Source: Dyadobacter sp. CY347 (GTDB taxonomy: Bacteria; Bacteroidota; Bacteroidia; Cytophagales; Spirosomataceae). From it: DNA of 64,000 bases. The translations under genes were made by a program, and so were the position numbers. Within the stretch, counting starts at the first letter, position 1; every line of letters starts with the position of its first letter. Shown piece after piece: positions 8,514 to 16,402 of this stretch. Below the pieces are notes generated by a model, which saw nothing but the letters and a program-made list of their open reading frames with translations, ran no database searches and had not been told where the DNA came from. The DNA lies in NCBI RefSeq assembly GCF_021502655.1, contig NZ_JAKFFT010000009.1, forward strand, positions 434,001 to 498,000, given 5' to 3'.

Positions 8514-9998
8514 ATGAGAGACTATTATAATGTAAAAATCAACCTCCCGGGTGGCATTGCATCGCCGGGTTATCTCAAAGATATTTTGTCGGCTGCATGG
8601 AATGCGAACGTGCGCAAAGTGCGTTTCGGATCACGGCAGCAGCTGTTAATGTCTGTCTTTTATGAGGATATGCGGTTTTTCGAAAAAGACCTGAAAAAGA
8701 GCGGCATTTTTCATGAAATGAATACGGACCGGCGGCCTAACATTGTGAGTTCATATTGCGGCGAGGAGGTTTTCAGGACCGGACAATGGCTCAATGCGGA
8801 CGAGTATCATTCCGTGCTGGACACATTTGATTACGATCCTGCTTTGAAGATCAACATTTCTGATTCCAATCAGAGTTTTACGCCTTTTTTTACGGGTAAT
8901 CTCAATTTTATTTCTTCGCCCGAGCCGCATTTCTGGTATTTATATGTGCGTCACAAACAGACCAATACGGTTTACAAATGGAATGATCTGGTTTATACAA
9001 ACGAAATCGGCCGACTGGCGAAAATGATCGAGGACTGTATGCTTTCGGGCGATTGCTGCGGGGAAGATACTTTGTATGAAGCGGTCAAAAAGAAGATCAG
9101 ATATGTTTCGCAATCCGCGACATCGGAGCTCGAACTGCCCTCCTTTTCGCTTCCCTACTACGAAGGTTTCAACCGTTATGAGTCCAGAACGTGGCTTGGC
9201 CTGTATCGCCGCGACGAGCTGTTTCCAATCGAATTTCTGCTCGATGCCTGCGCATTATGTCTCAAAACCCGCATTGGCGAAATATGCGCTACGCCGTGGA
9301 AATCGTTGGTTATCAAAGGAATTGAAGACCAATATCGCTCGGACTGGAGCAACATTCTCGGCAAGCACAACATTAATGTGCGGCATGCAGCCAACGAATT
9401 GGCCTGGCAAACTGAGGATCATAATGAAGATGGCGCAGCTTTGAAAAATGACTTGATCCATTATTTTGACAAGCACGATATGCGTACTTTCGGACTTTGT
9501 TTTGGTATACAAACCAAGGCGAAATCGGAAGTTTTTGGAAGTGTTTTAATCAAAAAACGACCGCTGTTGCAGATTGGGCAACTGGCCATGTTTCATGTGT
9601 ATGACATTTACTACACTGAAAATTTCAACCCAAACAGCCAAACACAACTGCTTTTTGAAAAGGGTTTATACAAAATCCACGTCGCCGCGCAGCTCGAAAA
9701 ACTATGCAGAAGGTTTAATAACCAGCGGTCGAGGGAAAACTTCAAAGTAGCCCCACCCGAAGCGGATGAATCGAAACTGGCAATCAAAATCGTCGAGCTC
9801 ATTTACCAATGCCCTGATTGTCTGACTATTTATGATCCGAAATATGGTGATCTAACGCAAAACATTGCGCCAGGAACTGCATTTGAAGAACTTCCCGAAA
9901 CCTATTGCTGTGCCACCTGCGATGCGGGCAAATCGGAAATGATCACGACGGAATTGAACAAAGCAACATTATCGGAACTTCCGGATTTCGCCGCGTAG
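8514..9998 (+). CDS. Rubredoxin-tailed protein resembling nitrite/sulfite reductases
   Basis: 494 residues from the ATG at 8514, five bases after the reductase stop; a longer reading from 8415 would overlap the reductase's BFD-like domain and is rejected. The N-terminus (LPGGIASPGYLKDIL, RFGSRQQLLMSV) and a second stretch (ICATPWKSLVIKGI) resemble the ferredoxin-like half-domains of sirohaem nitrite/sulfite reductases and CobG. A C-x5-C pair exists (C175, C181), but no C-x3-C partner was found, so the complete sirohaem/[4Fe-4S] ligand set is not visible. The C-terminus is a clear rubredoxin: C433-x2-C436, then YDPKYGD and PGTAFEELP, then C466-x2-C469. It is the last gene of the nitrate operon. 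Electron transfer to or from nitrite reduction is inferred; the exact function is unknown. Confidence 0.75.
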   Translation: MRDYYNVKINLPGGIASPGYLKDILSAAWNANVRKVRFGSRQQLLMSVFYEDMRFFEKDLKKSGIFHEMNTDRRPNIVSSYCGEEVFRTGQWLNADEYHSVLDTFDYDPALKINISDSNQSFTPFFTGNLNFISSPEPHFWYLYVRHKQTNTVYKWNDLVYTNEIGRLAKMIEDCMLSGDCCGEDTLYEAVKKKIRYVSQSATSELELPSFSLPYYEGFNRYESRTWLGLYRRDELFPIEFLLDACALCLKTRIGEICATPWKSLVIKGIEDQYRSDWSNILGKHNINVRHAANELAWQTEDHNEDGAALKNDLIHYFDKHDMRTFGLCFGIQTKAKSEVFGSVLIKKRPLLQIGQLAMFHVYDIYYTENFNPNSQTQLLFEKGLYKIHVAAQLEKLCRRFNNQRSRENFKVAPPEADESKLAIKIVELIYQCPDCLTIYDPKYGDLTQNIAPGTAFEELPETYCCATCDAGKSEMITTELNKATLSELPDFAA

Positions 9999-11261
9999 CT
10001 CTGAGAGTTTCTTTCCGGCTTGCCTTCCAAACAGCAAATGCTTAGGCTCTCCAACCAGCTGAGAGCCATAAATTCCGCGATGTCCCGAGAAAAAATACGC
10101 AATCACGCAAGCAAGGGCTACATAAATGCCGCATGAAGCTCCGAAAAGCTCAATAGCCATAATCGTGCAGGCAAGCGGCGTGTTGGCGGCACCGGCAAAC
10201 ACGGCTACGAAGCCCATTCCAGCCAATAATGCGGTTGGTAACGGGATAAAATAGGAAAGAAAGCTCCCTAATGTCGCCCCGATGAAAAACAGTGGCGTCA
10301 CTTCGCCCCCTTTGAATGCAGCGCCAAGCGTTACCGCTGTGAAAAGGATTTTTAATACAAAATCATAGACTGGCAACGGTTCGGAGAAGGATTCCAAAAT
10401 GACCGGAATGCCGAGCCCGATATATCTGGTGGTTCCCATTCCAAAAACCGCCAATGCTACAATGGCTCCGCCGACAAACGGCCTCAATGGCGGAAAGTTT
10501 ATTTTTTGTTTAGAAACACTTCCAAGATAATGCGTGAGCGAGGAGAACAGCACGGAACAAATGCCAAAAACACCGCCTGCTGCCACGGCGTAAAACAAAT
10601 TCAAAGGGGAAATATCGGGGACAAACGGAATCGAATAATGCGTATGCCCTACCTGCCACGCTTTGGTTGTCATGTCCGCAACAATGGACGCGATGAATGC
10701 GGGAATCAATGCATCATAGCGCAGTCTGCCAATCAAAAACACCTCCATTCCGAATATTGCCCCAGCCAGCGGCGTCCCGAAAACGGAGCCAAAACCCGCC
10801 GCTATGCCCGCAATAATTACCAATTTCCTGTCGCGCGGACGAAGTTTGAAAAGGTTGGTAAACTGGTCCGCAATGGACCCGCCGATTTGCAATGCTGTGC
10901 CCTCCCTACCCGCAGATCCACCGAAGAAATGCGTTGCTATGGTGCCAATCAGAATGAATGGAGCCATTTTTAATGGAATGGCGGCAGATGGGCGATTAAT
11001 GTTTTCAAGCAGGATATTGTTGCCTGCCTCCACGTCTTTTCCCCAGAAATGATACATGCAGCCAATCAGAAAACCAGCAACCGGCAGCAGCGCAATGATC
11101 CAACGGTGGCCTTCGCGCCAGTTGGTCGCCCAGTCGAGCGACACGAGGAAAAAAGCAGAAGCCGTGCCGACGAGGACACCGATCAGACTGGCAAAGACGA
11201 GCCATTTTGCGGTGTAAAACACAATGGGAAACCTTTGTAAAAATGGCACGCTTCCTTTCAT
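9969..11261 (-). CDS. CLC-family anion channel/antiporter, possibly fluoride type
   Basis: A 430-residue integral membrane protein of the CLC family. GGSAGREGTALQ holds the gating-glutamate loop (E120), and FAGAANTPLACTIMAIELFG is the late family motif. The usual GREGP reads GREGT, and the expected GSGIP loop is replaced by AGNNIL; both changes are reminiscent of the fluoride-exporting CLC-F branch, although chloride remains possible. No regulatory CBS domains follow. The annotated start lies 57 bases from the divergent NTF2-like gene. The last 30 bases overlap the rubredoxin-tailed gene tail to tail. No fluoride riboswitch was recognised upstream. Confidence 0.85.
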   Translation of the reverse strand: MKGSVPFLQRFPIVFYTAKWLVFASLIGVLVGTASAFFLVSLDWATNWREGHRWIIALLPVAGFLIGCMYHFWGKDVEAGNNILLENINRPSAAIPLKMAPFILIGTIATHFFGGSAGREGTALQIGGSIADQFTNLFKLRPRDRKLVIIAGIAAGFGSVFGTPLAGAIFGMEVFLIGRLRYDALIPAFIASIVADMTTKAWQVGHTHYSIPFVPDISPLNLFYAVAAGGVFGICSVLFSSLTHYLGSVSKQKINFPPLRPFVGGAIVALAVFGMGTTRYIGLGIPVILESFSEPLPVYDFVLKILFTAVTLGAAFKGGEVTPLFFIGATLGSFLSYFIPLPTALLAGMGFVAVFAGAANTPLACTIMAIELFGASCGIYVALACVIAYFFSGHRGIYGSQLVGEPKHLLFGRQAGKKLSELRGEIRKFR

Positions 11262-11318
11262 TTAAGGCTTATTGTCTATACTTTGTGGAGCAAAAATTAC
11301 ATTCAGATCAGCAAAGCT

Positions 11319-11696
11319 ATGAAAGACCGAGAATTTATCATTTCGAATTATGTAGCTGCCTATAACAATTGCGACGTCGACGGGATGGTGACCGACTTCG
11401 ACGATAACATTGTTTTTGAAAATATAATGAATGATGAAACAACCATAGAGCTCAACGGCATCGAAGAATTCCGGCAACAGGCGGAGCAAGCCATCAGCTT
11501 GTTTTCATCAAGAAAGCAGACGATAACGGCATTTCTGCATAATGAAGACTGGTCGGAAATTGCAATTCAATACCACGCCGTTCTCGCAATAGACCTTCCG
11601 AATGGCCTGAAAAAAGGAGACGAACTTGACATGAAAGGCAAGTCCGTCTTTGAATTTTCTGAAAATAAAATCACGCGCTTAACCGACATTAGTTGA
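11319..11696 (+). CDS. SnoaL/NTF2-like domain protein
   Basis: A 125-residue soluble protein from the ATG at 11319; a TTG twelve codons upstream is a poorer start. The pattern ISNYVAAYNNCDVDGMVTDFDDNIVFENI, a helix with a following strand typical of the SnoaL/NTF2-like cone fold, opens the protein, and KGKSVFEFSENKITRLTDIS closes it. Many relatives are small ligand-binding or isomerase-like proteins, so the substrate cannot be named. It is divergent from the CLC gene. Its 3' end overlaps the antisense tail of an alcohol dehydrogenase remnant. Confidence 0.75.
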   Translation: MKDREFIISNYVAAYNNCDVDGMVTDFDDNIVFENIMNDETTIELNGIEEFRQQAEQAISLFSSRKQTITAFLHNEDWSEIAIQYHAVLAIDLPNGLKKGDELDMKGKSVFEFSENKITRLTDIS

Positions 11697-11805
11697 CACA
11701 ACTACTTTTCCTTTCGTTTTGCCCGTTTCAACCTGCAAATGTGCCTCGCCCATTTCTTCGAACGGGAAAACTGACCTAATCCCATTTATCTGCCAGCTAC
11801 GATTT
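11679..11805 (-). pseudogene. 3' remnant of a zinc-type alcohol dehydrogenase/quinone oxidoreductase
   Basis: The minus strand reads about 42 codons ending in a stop at 11679, including SVFPFEEMGEAHLQVETG followed by KTKGKVVV. This is the conserved C-terminus of medium-chain dehydrogenase/reductases (…VFPLEEaaeAHr.lesGk..GKVVl). No coding sequence continues upstream: within about 40 codons the homology stops and AT-rich sequence follows. The rest of the gene, including the nucleotide-binding domain, is missing, so this is a dead fragment. It fills the first part of the gap between the NTF2-like gene and the HigA gene. Confidence 0.7.
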
Positions 11806-11912
11806 AATTGAAATATTTTTTGAGCATAAAGTTGGCTATTTGCCAACTTTATGGCAACTTTGCATTGTCAACATGTTCCACTATTATGAAAAATGATCAA
11901 CAAATATGGAGC

Positions 11913-11996
11913 ATGGTAATCATTCAATTACGCAAAATATCTGAATTTTCCCGGAAACACTCTAATCCGGGAAGAGCCTTTCTGTTTGGAAAGTAG
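11913..11996 (+). pseudogene. higB: Truncated HigB-type toxin remnant
   Basis: An ATG at 11913 opens 27 codons (MVIIQLRKISEFSRKHSNPG…) and then a stop. The pattern of a short strand followed by LRKISEFSRKHS matches the start of HigB mRNA-interferase toxins, which normally run to about 95-110 residues. Only 17 bases separate the stop from the HigA-like antitoxin gene, so about 70 codons of the toxin core are missing by deletion. Gene order toxin-then-antitoxin is the normal HigBA order. The promoter of the module is probably upstream, near 11830-11900, and could still drive the antitoxin. Confidence 0.6.
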
Positions 11997-12013
11997 CACA
12001 TAAACAACGACTT

Positions 12014-12385
12014 ATGAAAACACAATGGTTTTTGATTGAGAATGAAGGCGACTATGCGTTGGCGCTGGCTCGTTATCAGGAGGTGAAGAATGCGCCGAAA
12101 AATAGTGAGGAGCACAAGGAGAAGCTTTTGCTAGTTCACCTTATTTCCGAGTATGAAAAAATTGGCGCAAATCTACCGGAAGTCGATCCGATTGAATTAA
12201 TTAAGATTCGAATGGATGATTTTGGTTACAAATCGGCCGATCTGGCCAAGGAATATGGGGACAAAGGAACTGTCAGTAAGGTCTTGAATTACAAACAGGC
12301 CCTATCCCTCACAATGATCCGCAAATTCAGCAAACTGCTGCGCATTCCTGTCGAGGCGTTGACGCATGAGTATGAACTGCGCTGA
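12014..12385 (+). CDS. higA: HigA-type antitoxin (XRE helix-turn-helix), orphaned
   Basis: A 123-residue protein. The first 65 residues are helical and acidic, and residues 66-120 form an XRE-type helix-turn-helix (MDDFGYKSADLAKEYGDKGTVSKVLNYKQALSLTMIRKFSKLL split over five helices). This matches the longer HigA antitoxins, which bind their own operator and neutralise HigB. Its partner just upstream is broken (11913-11996), so it now stands alone. It may act only as a repressor, or protect against related toxins elsewhere; both are inference. It ends one base before the convergent TlpA-like gene's stop. Confidence 0.82.
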   Translation: MKTQWFLIENEGDYALALARYQEVKNAPKNSEEHKEKLLLVHLISEYEKIGANLPEVDPIELIKIRMDDFGYKSADLAKEYGDKGTVSKVLNYKQALSLTMIRKFSKLLRIPVEALTHEYELR

Positions 12386-12386
12386 T

Positions 12387-12899
12387 TCACTTGCCCAATT
12401 CCGCGCTGACTGCCTTTTCCAGCTCCGCGCCATGCAAGTTAACTCCGACTATTGTTCCGGTTTTATCTAGTAACACATTAAAAGGCAGCGCTTCGATTTC
12501 GTAGGTTTTGGCAACGGGAGAAGTCCAGAATTTTAGGTCGCTGACCTGGATCCAGTTGATTTTGTATTTGCGGACGGCTTTTTCCCAGGCAGGTTTCTTG
12601 CTATCCAGCGAAACACCAAATATTTCGAAATTTTTCTCACGTTTCCCTGACTTATTGAATTGGTTGTAAAGCTTTTTGAGTTCTGGCTGCTCTTCGACAC
12701 AAGGCGCACACCAGCTCGCCCAAAAATCGACCAGAACGACTTTCCCTTTCTGGGATGAAAGCGCAATTGACTGCCCCGTAATGGATGGAAGTAAAATCTC
12801 CGGTGCTTTTTTCCCAATTTGAATAGCACTTTCTTGTGCAGCAGCATTCAGACCAGCCAGCAAGCCAAAAACCAAAATCAATCTCCTTAATATCAACAT
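12387..12899 (-). CDS. TlpA-like periplasmic thioredoxin-fold protein
   Basis: A 170-residue thioredoxin-fold protein with a signal peptide (residues 1-21, ending NAAA-Q). The active site is WASWCAPC with C64 and C67, followed by the usual cis-Pro loop region (ALPFNVLLDKTG). It would reduce or isomerise disulfides in the periplasm, as in cytochrome maturation or oxidative-stress repair. It is the last gene of a leftward run mnmH-selD-rhodanese-tlpA, 58 bases after the rhodanese-like gene. The two secreted thiol proteins may work together; that link is inferred. Confidence 0.88.
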   Translation of the reverse strand: MLILRRLILVFGLLAGLNAAAQESAIQIGKKAPEILLPSITGQSIALSSQKGKVVLVDFWASWCAPCVEEQPELKKLYNQFNKSGKREKNFEIFGVSLDSKKPAWEKAVRKYKINWIQVSDLKFWTSPVAKTYEIEALPFNVLLDKTGTIVGVNLHGAELEKAVSAELGK

Positions 12900-12957
12900 T
12901 ATAAAATCATTAATACATTCAACGCAAGCGCCCGTTCAGTCAACGCACCGGCGCCCG

Positions 12958-13398
12958 TTAATTAACAGGATACCCCGGATCAATCCAGTTCGTCTTGATA
13001 TTCTTAGGGACATCAAGCAACTTGGCTTTTGTAAAACCTTTTTCTTTGATTAAACTGAAAGCCGGGCGAATGTTCGGGCATTTGTCGAAGGGGCAGCAGC
13101 CGCAGTAGAGCACTACTTCGCGGTTTTTGTCCTCTTTGGAAAGCATTTTTTCCAGTTTCTTGATGTTGTCCTTCTCCTTGCCAGGCCCCACATCCACAGA
13201 ACCTTTGATCACTGCCTGCGGACCAATGTTGATAATCAGGGGCTTCTTTGCAGACGGATCATTGATAAGCGCGGCCAGTTCACTGGTTGGCATCAGTTGA
13301 GATTCTGTCCAGGGCTCTTCCTTCGTTTGTGCCTGGCTGCTGAGCGACACTAAAATAAAAGAGAAAAGCAGCAAAAGATTTTTTATGTTTTTCATCAC
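12958..13398 (-). CDS. Secreted rhodanese-like protein with a cysteine cluster
   Basis: 146 residues with a signal peptide (1-23, ending SQA-Q). A rhodanese-like fold is suggested by LIINIGPQAVIKGSVDVG and by VVLYCGCCPFDKCPNIRP (about residues 95-112), where the usual single active-site cysteine lies inside a C-x-C-C-x4-C cluster. Such proteins transfer sulfur or bind metal at the cell envelope; which applies here is unknown. It lies between selD (56 bases upstream) and the TlpA-like gene on the same strand, so it may share their transcript. Confidence 0.72.
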   Translation of the reverse strand: MMKNIKNLLLLFSFILVSLSSQAQTKEEPWTESQLMPTSELAALINDPSAKKPLIINIGPQAVIKGSVDVGPGKEKDNIKKLEKMLSKEDKNREVVLYCGCCPFDKCPNIRPAFSLIKEKGFTKAKLLDVPKNIKTNWIDPGYPVN

Positions 13399-13454
13399 TA
13401 TTGGGATTAATGTTGGAAAAAAAATACAGATATAACCACTTCTGGCCTGCCCTT

Positions 13455-14498
13455 TTATCGAACTGTGATTAAATGTCCGTCATGCGCAGGTTCCAGCCAA
13501 CCGAAAGATATAAAGTTATTGCCCAGAACGGCCATGGATCTTTCAAAATCCTCTGCATGCTCCTCACTTACTGCAACGAGCAAACCTCCGCTCGTCTGCG
13601 GATCGGCGAGAATATATTTTTGCAGATCGGTCAGCGGCCCGACCTTGTGCCCGTAACTCGCCAGGTTTCTGCTGGTGCCGCCCGGAAAACATTGCTGTTC
13701 CAGATAAAAAGGCAGCGAGTCGATGACAGGCACTTTTTCAAACTCGATAACGGCCGATAGTCCGCTTCCTTCGCACATCTCGGACAGGTGGCCTAATAAC
13801 CCAAAACCTGTGACGTCCGTCATGGCCTCGACGCCATCCATTCTTGCAAAAGTTTCACCAAGTATGTTGAGCTTAACCATGCTGTTCAAAGCGATTTCGG
13901 CATCTTCCGGCATCAATATGCCTTTTTTCTGTGCAGTTGAAAGGATTCCGACACCCAGCGCTTTGGTCAGATATAACCGGCAGCCTGCTTTTGCAGTGGA
14001 GTTTTGTTTGAGGTGCTCAATGCTCACTAATCCACTGACAGCCAGCCCAAAAACCGGCTCGGGGCAATCAATGCTATGCCCGCCTGCGAGTGTAATGCCC
14101 GCTTCTGCGCAGGTCGCCCGTGAACCTTCGAGCACGCGCTGCGCAACTTCCGGCGCAAGCTTGTCGAGCGGCCAGCCGAGGATGGCGATGGCCAAAACAG
14201 GGTTTCCGCCCATTGCATACACGTCACTGATCGCATTTGCGGATGCTATCCGGCCAAAATCATACGCATCATCAACTATGGGCATAAAAAAATCCGTAGT
14301 GGAAATAAGCGCGGTTCCGTTTCCGAGGTCGAGGACTGCCGCATCGTCGCGTTTATCATTGCCAACAAGCAAGCGCGGATCGGCTTGTGCAGCGACCGGG
14401 TTGTGGAGAATTTTGTCTAATATCGCCGGACTAATTTTGCAGCCGCATCCGGCGCCGTGAGAATATTGTGTCAGTTTTACTGTTGTTGTGTCCATCAT
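13455..14498 (-). CDS. selD: Selenide, water dikinase
   Basis: A 347-residue enzyme that makes selenophosphate from selenide and ATP. The N-terminal glycine-rich active-site loop [11 protein letters not shown] contains C18 and K21, equivalent to C17/K20 of the E. coli enzyme; a plain cysteine rather than selenocysteine is encoded. Downstream LAGGHSID and [12 protein letters not shown] are the AIRS/PurM-like ATP-binding motifs. It starts four bases after the mnmH stop, so the two form an operon. Selenophosphate is the selenium donor for MnmH, and no selA, selB or selenocysteine tRNA is visible here, which suggests use in tRNA selenouridine. Confidence 0.96.
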   Translation of the reverse strand: MMDTTTVKLTQYSHGAGCGCKISPAILDKILHNPVAAQADPRLLVGNDKRDDAAVLDLGNGTALISTTDFFMPIVDDAYDFGRIASANAISDVYAMGGNPVLAIAILGWPLDKLAPEVAQRVLEGSRATCAEAGITLAGGHSIDCPEPVFGLAVSGLVSIEHLKQNSTAKAGCRLYLTKALGVGILSTAQKKGILMPEDAEIALNSMVKLNILGETFARMDGVEAMTDVTGFGLLGHLSEMCEGSGLSAVIEFEKVPVIDSLPFYLEQQCFPGGTSRNLASYGHKVGPLTDLQKYILADPQTSGGLLVAVSEEHAEDFERSMAVLGNNFISFGWLEPAHDGHLITVR

Positions 14499-14502
14499 GT
14501 TG

Positions 14503-15546
14503 CTATGCCTGTGCGGGAGCGGGAATATTGGTGGTGAATTTTAAAATTTGCCTTGCATTTTCTGCGGTTTCCTTACTCATCAAATCCAGCGAAAGCACCT
14601 TCTCGGCGCTTCTTTTAGCGATGTCTTTGCCATATGTTTTGTCATAATAAACGAGCACGATACGGATAAATTCCTCCATATTCCCTTCCTGGATCGCTGC
14701 AATGGCCTGTTTAGTTTGCAAAGGTCCGAGCCGCTTGTGAATGCGGCCTGTGCAGGTTGTCAAAAATGTTTTGTCCAGCTGGCCATATTCGGTCGTAAGT
14801 GCCTGCACGCGTTGTTCCAGCCCAACATTGATATCAACAAGCATTGCGCTGCTCATCTGATTGAAAAAAGGCGTCGGAATGTTCAGCTTGCCAATGTTCC
14901 TGCTCTCGTCTTCAACCCAGGTGCGTTTGGCGCGATCCAAATTTTTCAACTGGAAAGCAAGATTGTTTTCAAATTGCTCCTGCGTAGGCTGGATCATTTT
15001 GTTCATCGTTCCGTAAGACGACCCCTGATGCTGCGCAAGATTTTCCAGGTCGATGACCTGCTCGCCAAGCAACATGAGCTCGTGTAAAATTCTGGTCTTG
15101 CCCGATCCTGTTTTCCCTCCCAATATCATCAGGTCTGCCGTGCGTGTAAACTGGTTCAGCGCAAATCGCCGGAAATTTTTATAACCCCCTTCGATCAGGT
15201 AAACTTCAAATCCATAGAGATCCAAAGCCCAGGCCATGGCGCCACTACGCATGCCTCCGCGCCAGCAATGCACGGCAACTTTTTTGTCCGGAGCCGACTC
15301 CAACGCATACTTGATAAATCCAGACCATTTGGATCCGGTCAGATCAAATCCCAGCAGAATTGCCTCTTCCCTGCCCACCTGCTTGTATGTCGTGCCCACC
15401 AAAACCCGCTCCTCGTTACTGAACAAAGGCAAATTAAAGGCACCAGGAATATGCCCGTGTGCAAATTCGGCCGGTGTACGTACATCAGCCAGCGGTACAG
15501 CATCTGGCAGACGAAAAAACTCATCGATCGTTATCGTTCTGATCAT
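14503..15546 (-). CDS. mnmH: tRNA 2-selenouridine synthase MnmH (SelU)
   Basis: A 347-residue enzyme that swaps sulfur for selenium on the wobble uridine of certain tRNAs, via a geranylated intermediate. The N-terminal rhodanese domain has its active-site C94 in [10 protein letters not shown], and a P-loop GGKTGSGKT is at residues 143-151. The domain order and length fit MnmH. It is the promoter-proximal gene of the mnmH-selD operon and is divergent from the TspO-like gene with a 55-base gap. No sign of damage. Confidence 0.95.
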   Translation of the reverse strand: MIRTITIDEFFRLPDAVPLADVRTPAEFAHGHIPGAFNLPLFSNEERVLVGTTYKQVGREEAILLGFDLTGSKWSGFIKYALESAPDKKVAVHCWRGGMRSGAMAWALDLYGFEVYLIEGGYKNFRRFALNQFTRTADLMILGGKTGSGKTRILHELMLLGEQVIDLENLAQHQGSSYGTMNKMIQPTQEQFENNLAFQLKNLDRAKRTWVEDESRNIGKLNIPTPFFNQMSSAMLVDINVGLEQRVQALTTEYGQLDKTFLTTCTGRIHKRLGPLQTKQAIAAIQEGNMEEFIRIVLVYYDKTYGKDIAKRSAEKVLSLDLMSKETAENARQILKFTTNIPAPAQA

Positions 15547-15601
15547 GTTGGCACAGGCTTTGCTTGTTTCAGTTCATATAATTAAAATCAGCATCTCCAT
15601 C

Positions 15602-16402
15602 ATGACAAAGACATTGCAAATAGCGAATATACTGGCACTAATCGCGACAGTAATCGTGAATTATCTTTCCAATACGGGTATTTTCAATGATAACACGATG
15701 GCCTCCGTCTCGGCAGAATATCAGAATTTCTTTACGCCTGCCGGTTACGCATTCTCCATTTGGGGTGTGATCTACATTGGCCTGGCTGCATTTGTGATTT
15801 ATCAAAGCAGGGGTTTATTCAATGATAAAAAAGCGCCGGAAATTGTTGATAAAATCGGTTGGCTGTTTGTTATTTCCTGTTTTGCCAATTGCCTCTGGAT
15901 CGTTGCCTGGCTTTATGATTATACCGGCGCTTCTGTACTGATCATGATCATATTGCTTATATCATTGCTCGGCATTGTATTTAGGACCCGCATGGAGCTG
16001 GATTTGATCACCATGAAACAAATTGCTTTGGAATGGTGGCCCTTTGCCTTGTATCTGGGTTGGATCACAGTTGCATTGATCGCGAACATCGCCGCTTACC
16101 TGACCAAAATCGGCTGGGATGGTTTCGGGATTTCCGCTCAGTCATGGACGATCATGATGATCTGCATTGCCGGCCTGGTTCAGCTGTTCCTAACCTGGAA
16201 CCGTAACCTGCGTGAAGCGGCTATGGTTGGCGCATGGGGACTGGCTGCGGTTGCCGTTGCAAATTGGGATGAAAATCAGGGTATTGCATATACAGCTGTT
16301 GCCGTAGTGGTCATCATTATGATCAGCAATGGAGCACATGCCTACGTGAACAGGGGCAAGCATTATTTAATGACAAAAAATGGCGAAACGGTGGCTAAAT
16401 AA
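15602..16402 (+). CDS. TspO/MBR-like tryptophan-rich membrane protein
   Basis: A 266-residue membrane protein with about seven hydrophobic helices. The opening NYLSNTGIFND…FFTPAGYAFSIWGVIYIGL is typical of the Bacteroidota long form of the TspO/tryptophan-rich sensory family, with a proline-glycine-tryptophan motif in the first helices. The ATG at 15602 gives a hydrophobic start; the open frame continues upstream but only as antisense of mnmH. TspO proteins bind porphyrins and cholesterol-like ligands in other bacteria, so a porphyrin or stress role is possible but unproven. It ends convergent with the acyltransferase gene, overlapping by 8 bases. Confidence 0.78.
   Translation: MTKTLQIANILALIATVIVNYLSNTGIFNDNTMASVSAEYQNFFTPAGYAFSIWGVIYIGLAAFVIYQSRGLFNDKKAPEIVDKIGWLFVISCFANCLWIVAWLYDYTGASVLIMIILLISLLGIVFRTRMELDLITMKQIALEWWPFALYLGWITVALIANIAAYLTKIGWDGFGISAQSWTIMMICIAGLVQLFLTWNRNLREAAMVGAWGLAAVAVANWDENQGIAYTAVAVVVIIMISNGAHAYVNRGKHYLMTKNGETVAK

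Noticed and set aside
13723-14460. A 245-codon open frame on the plus strand
   Set aside because: It is antisense to selD, whose protein is unmistakable; its length comes from codon bias.
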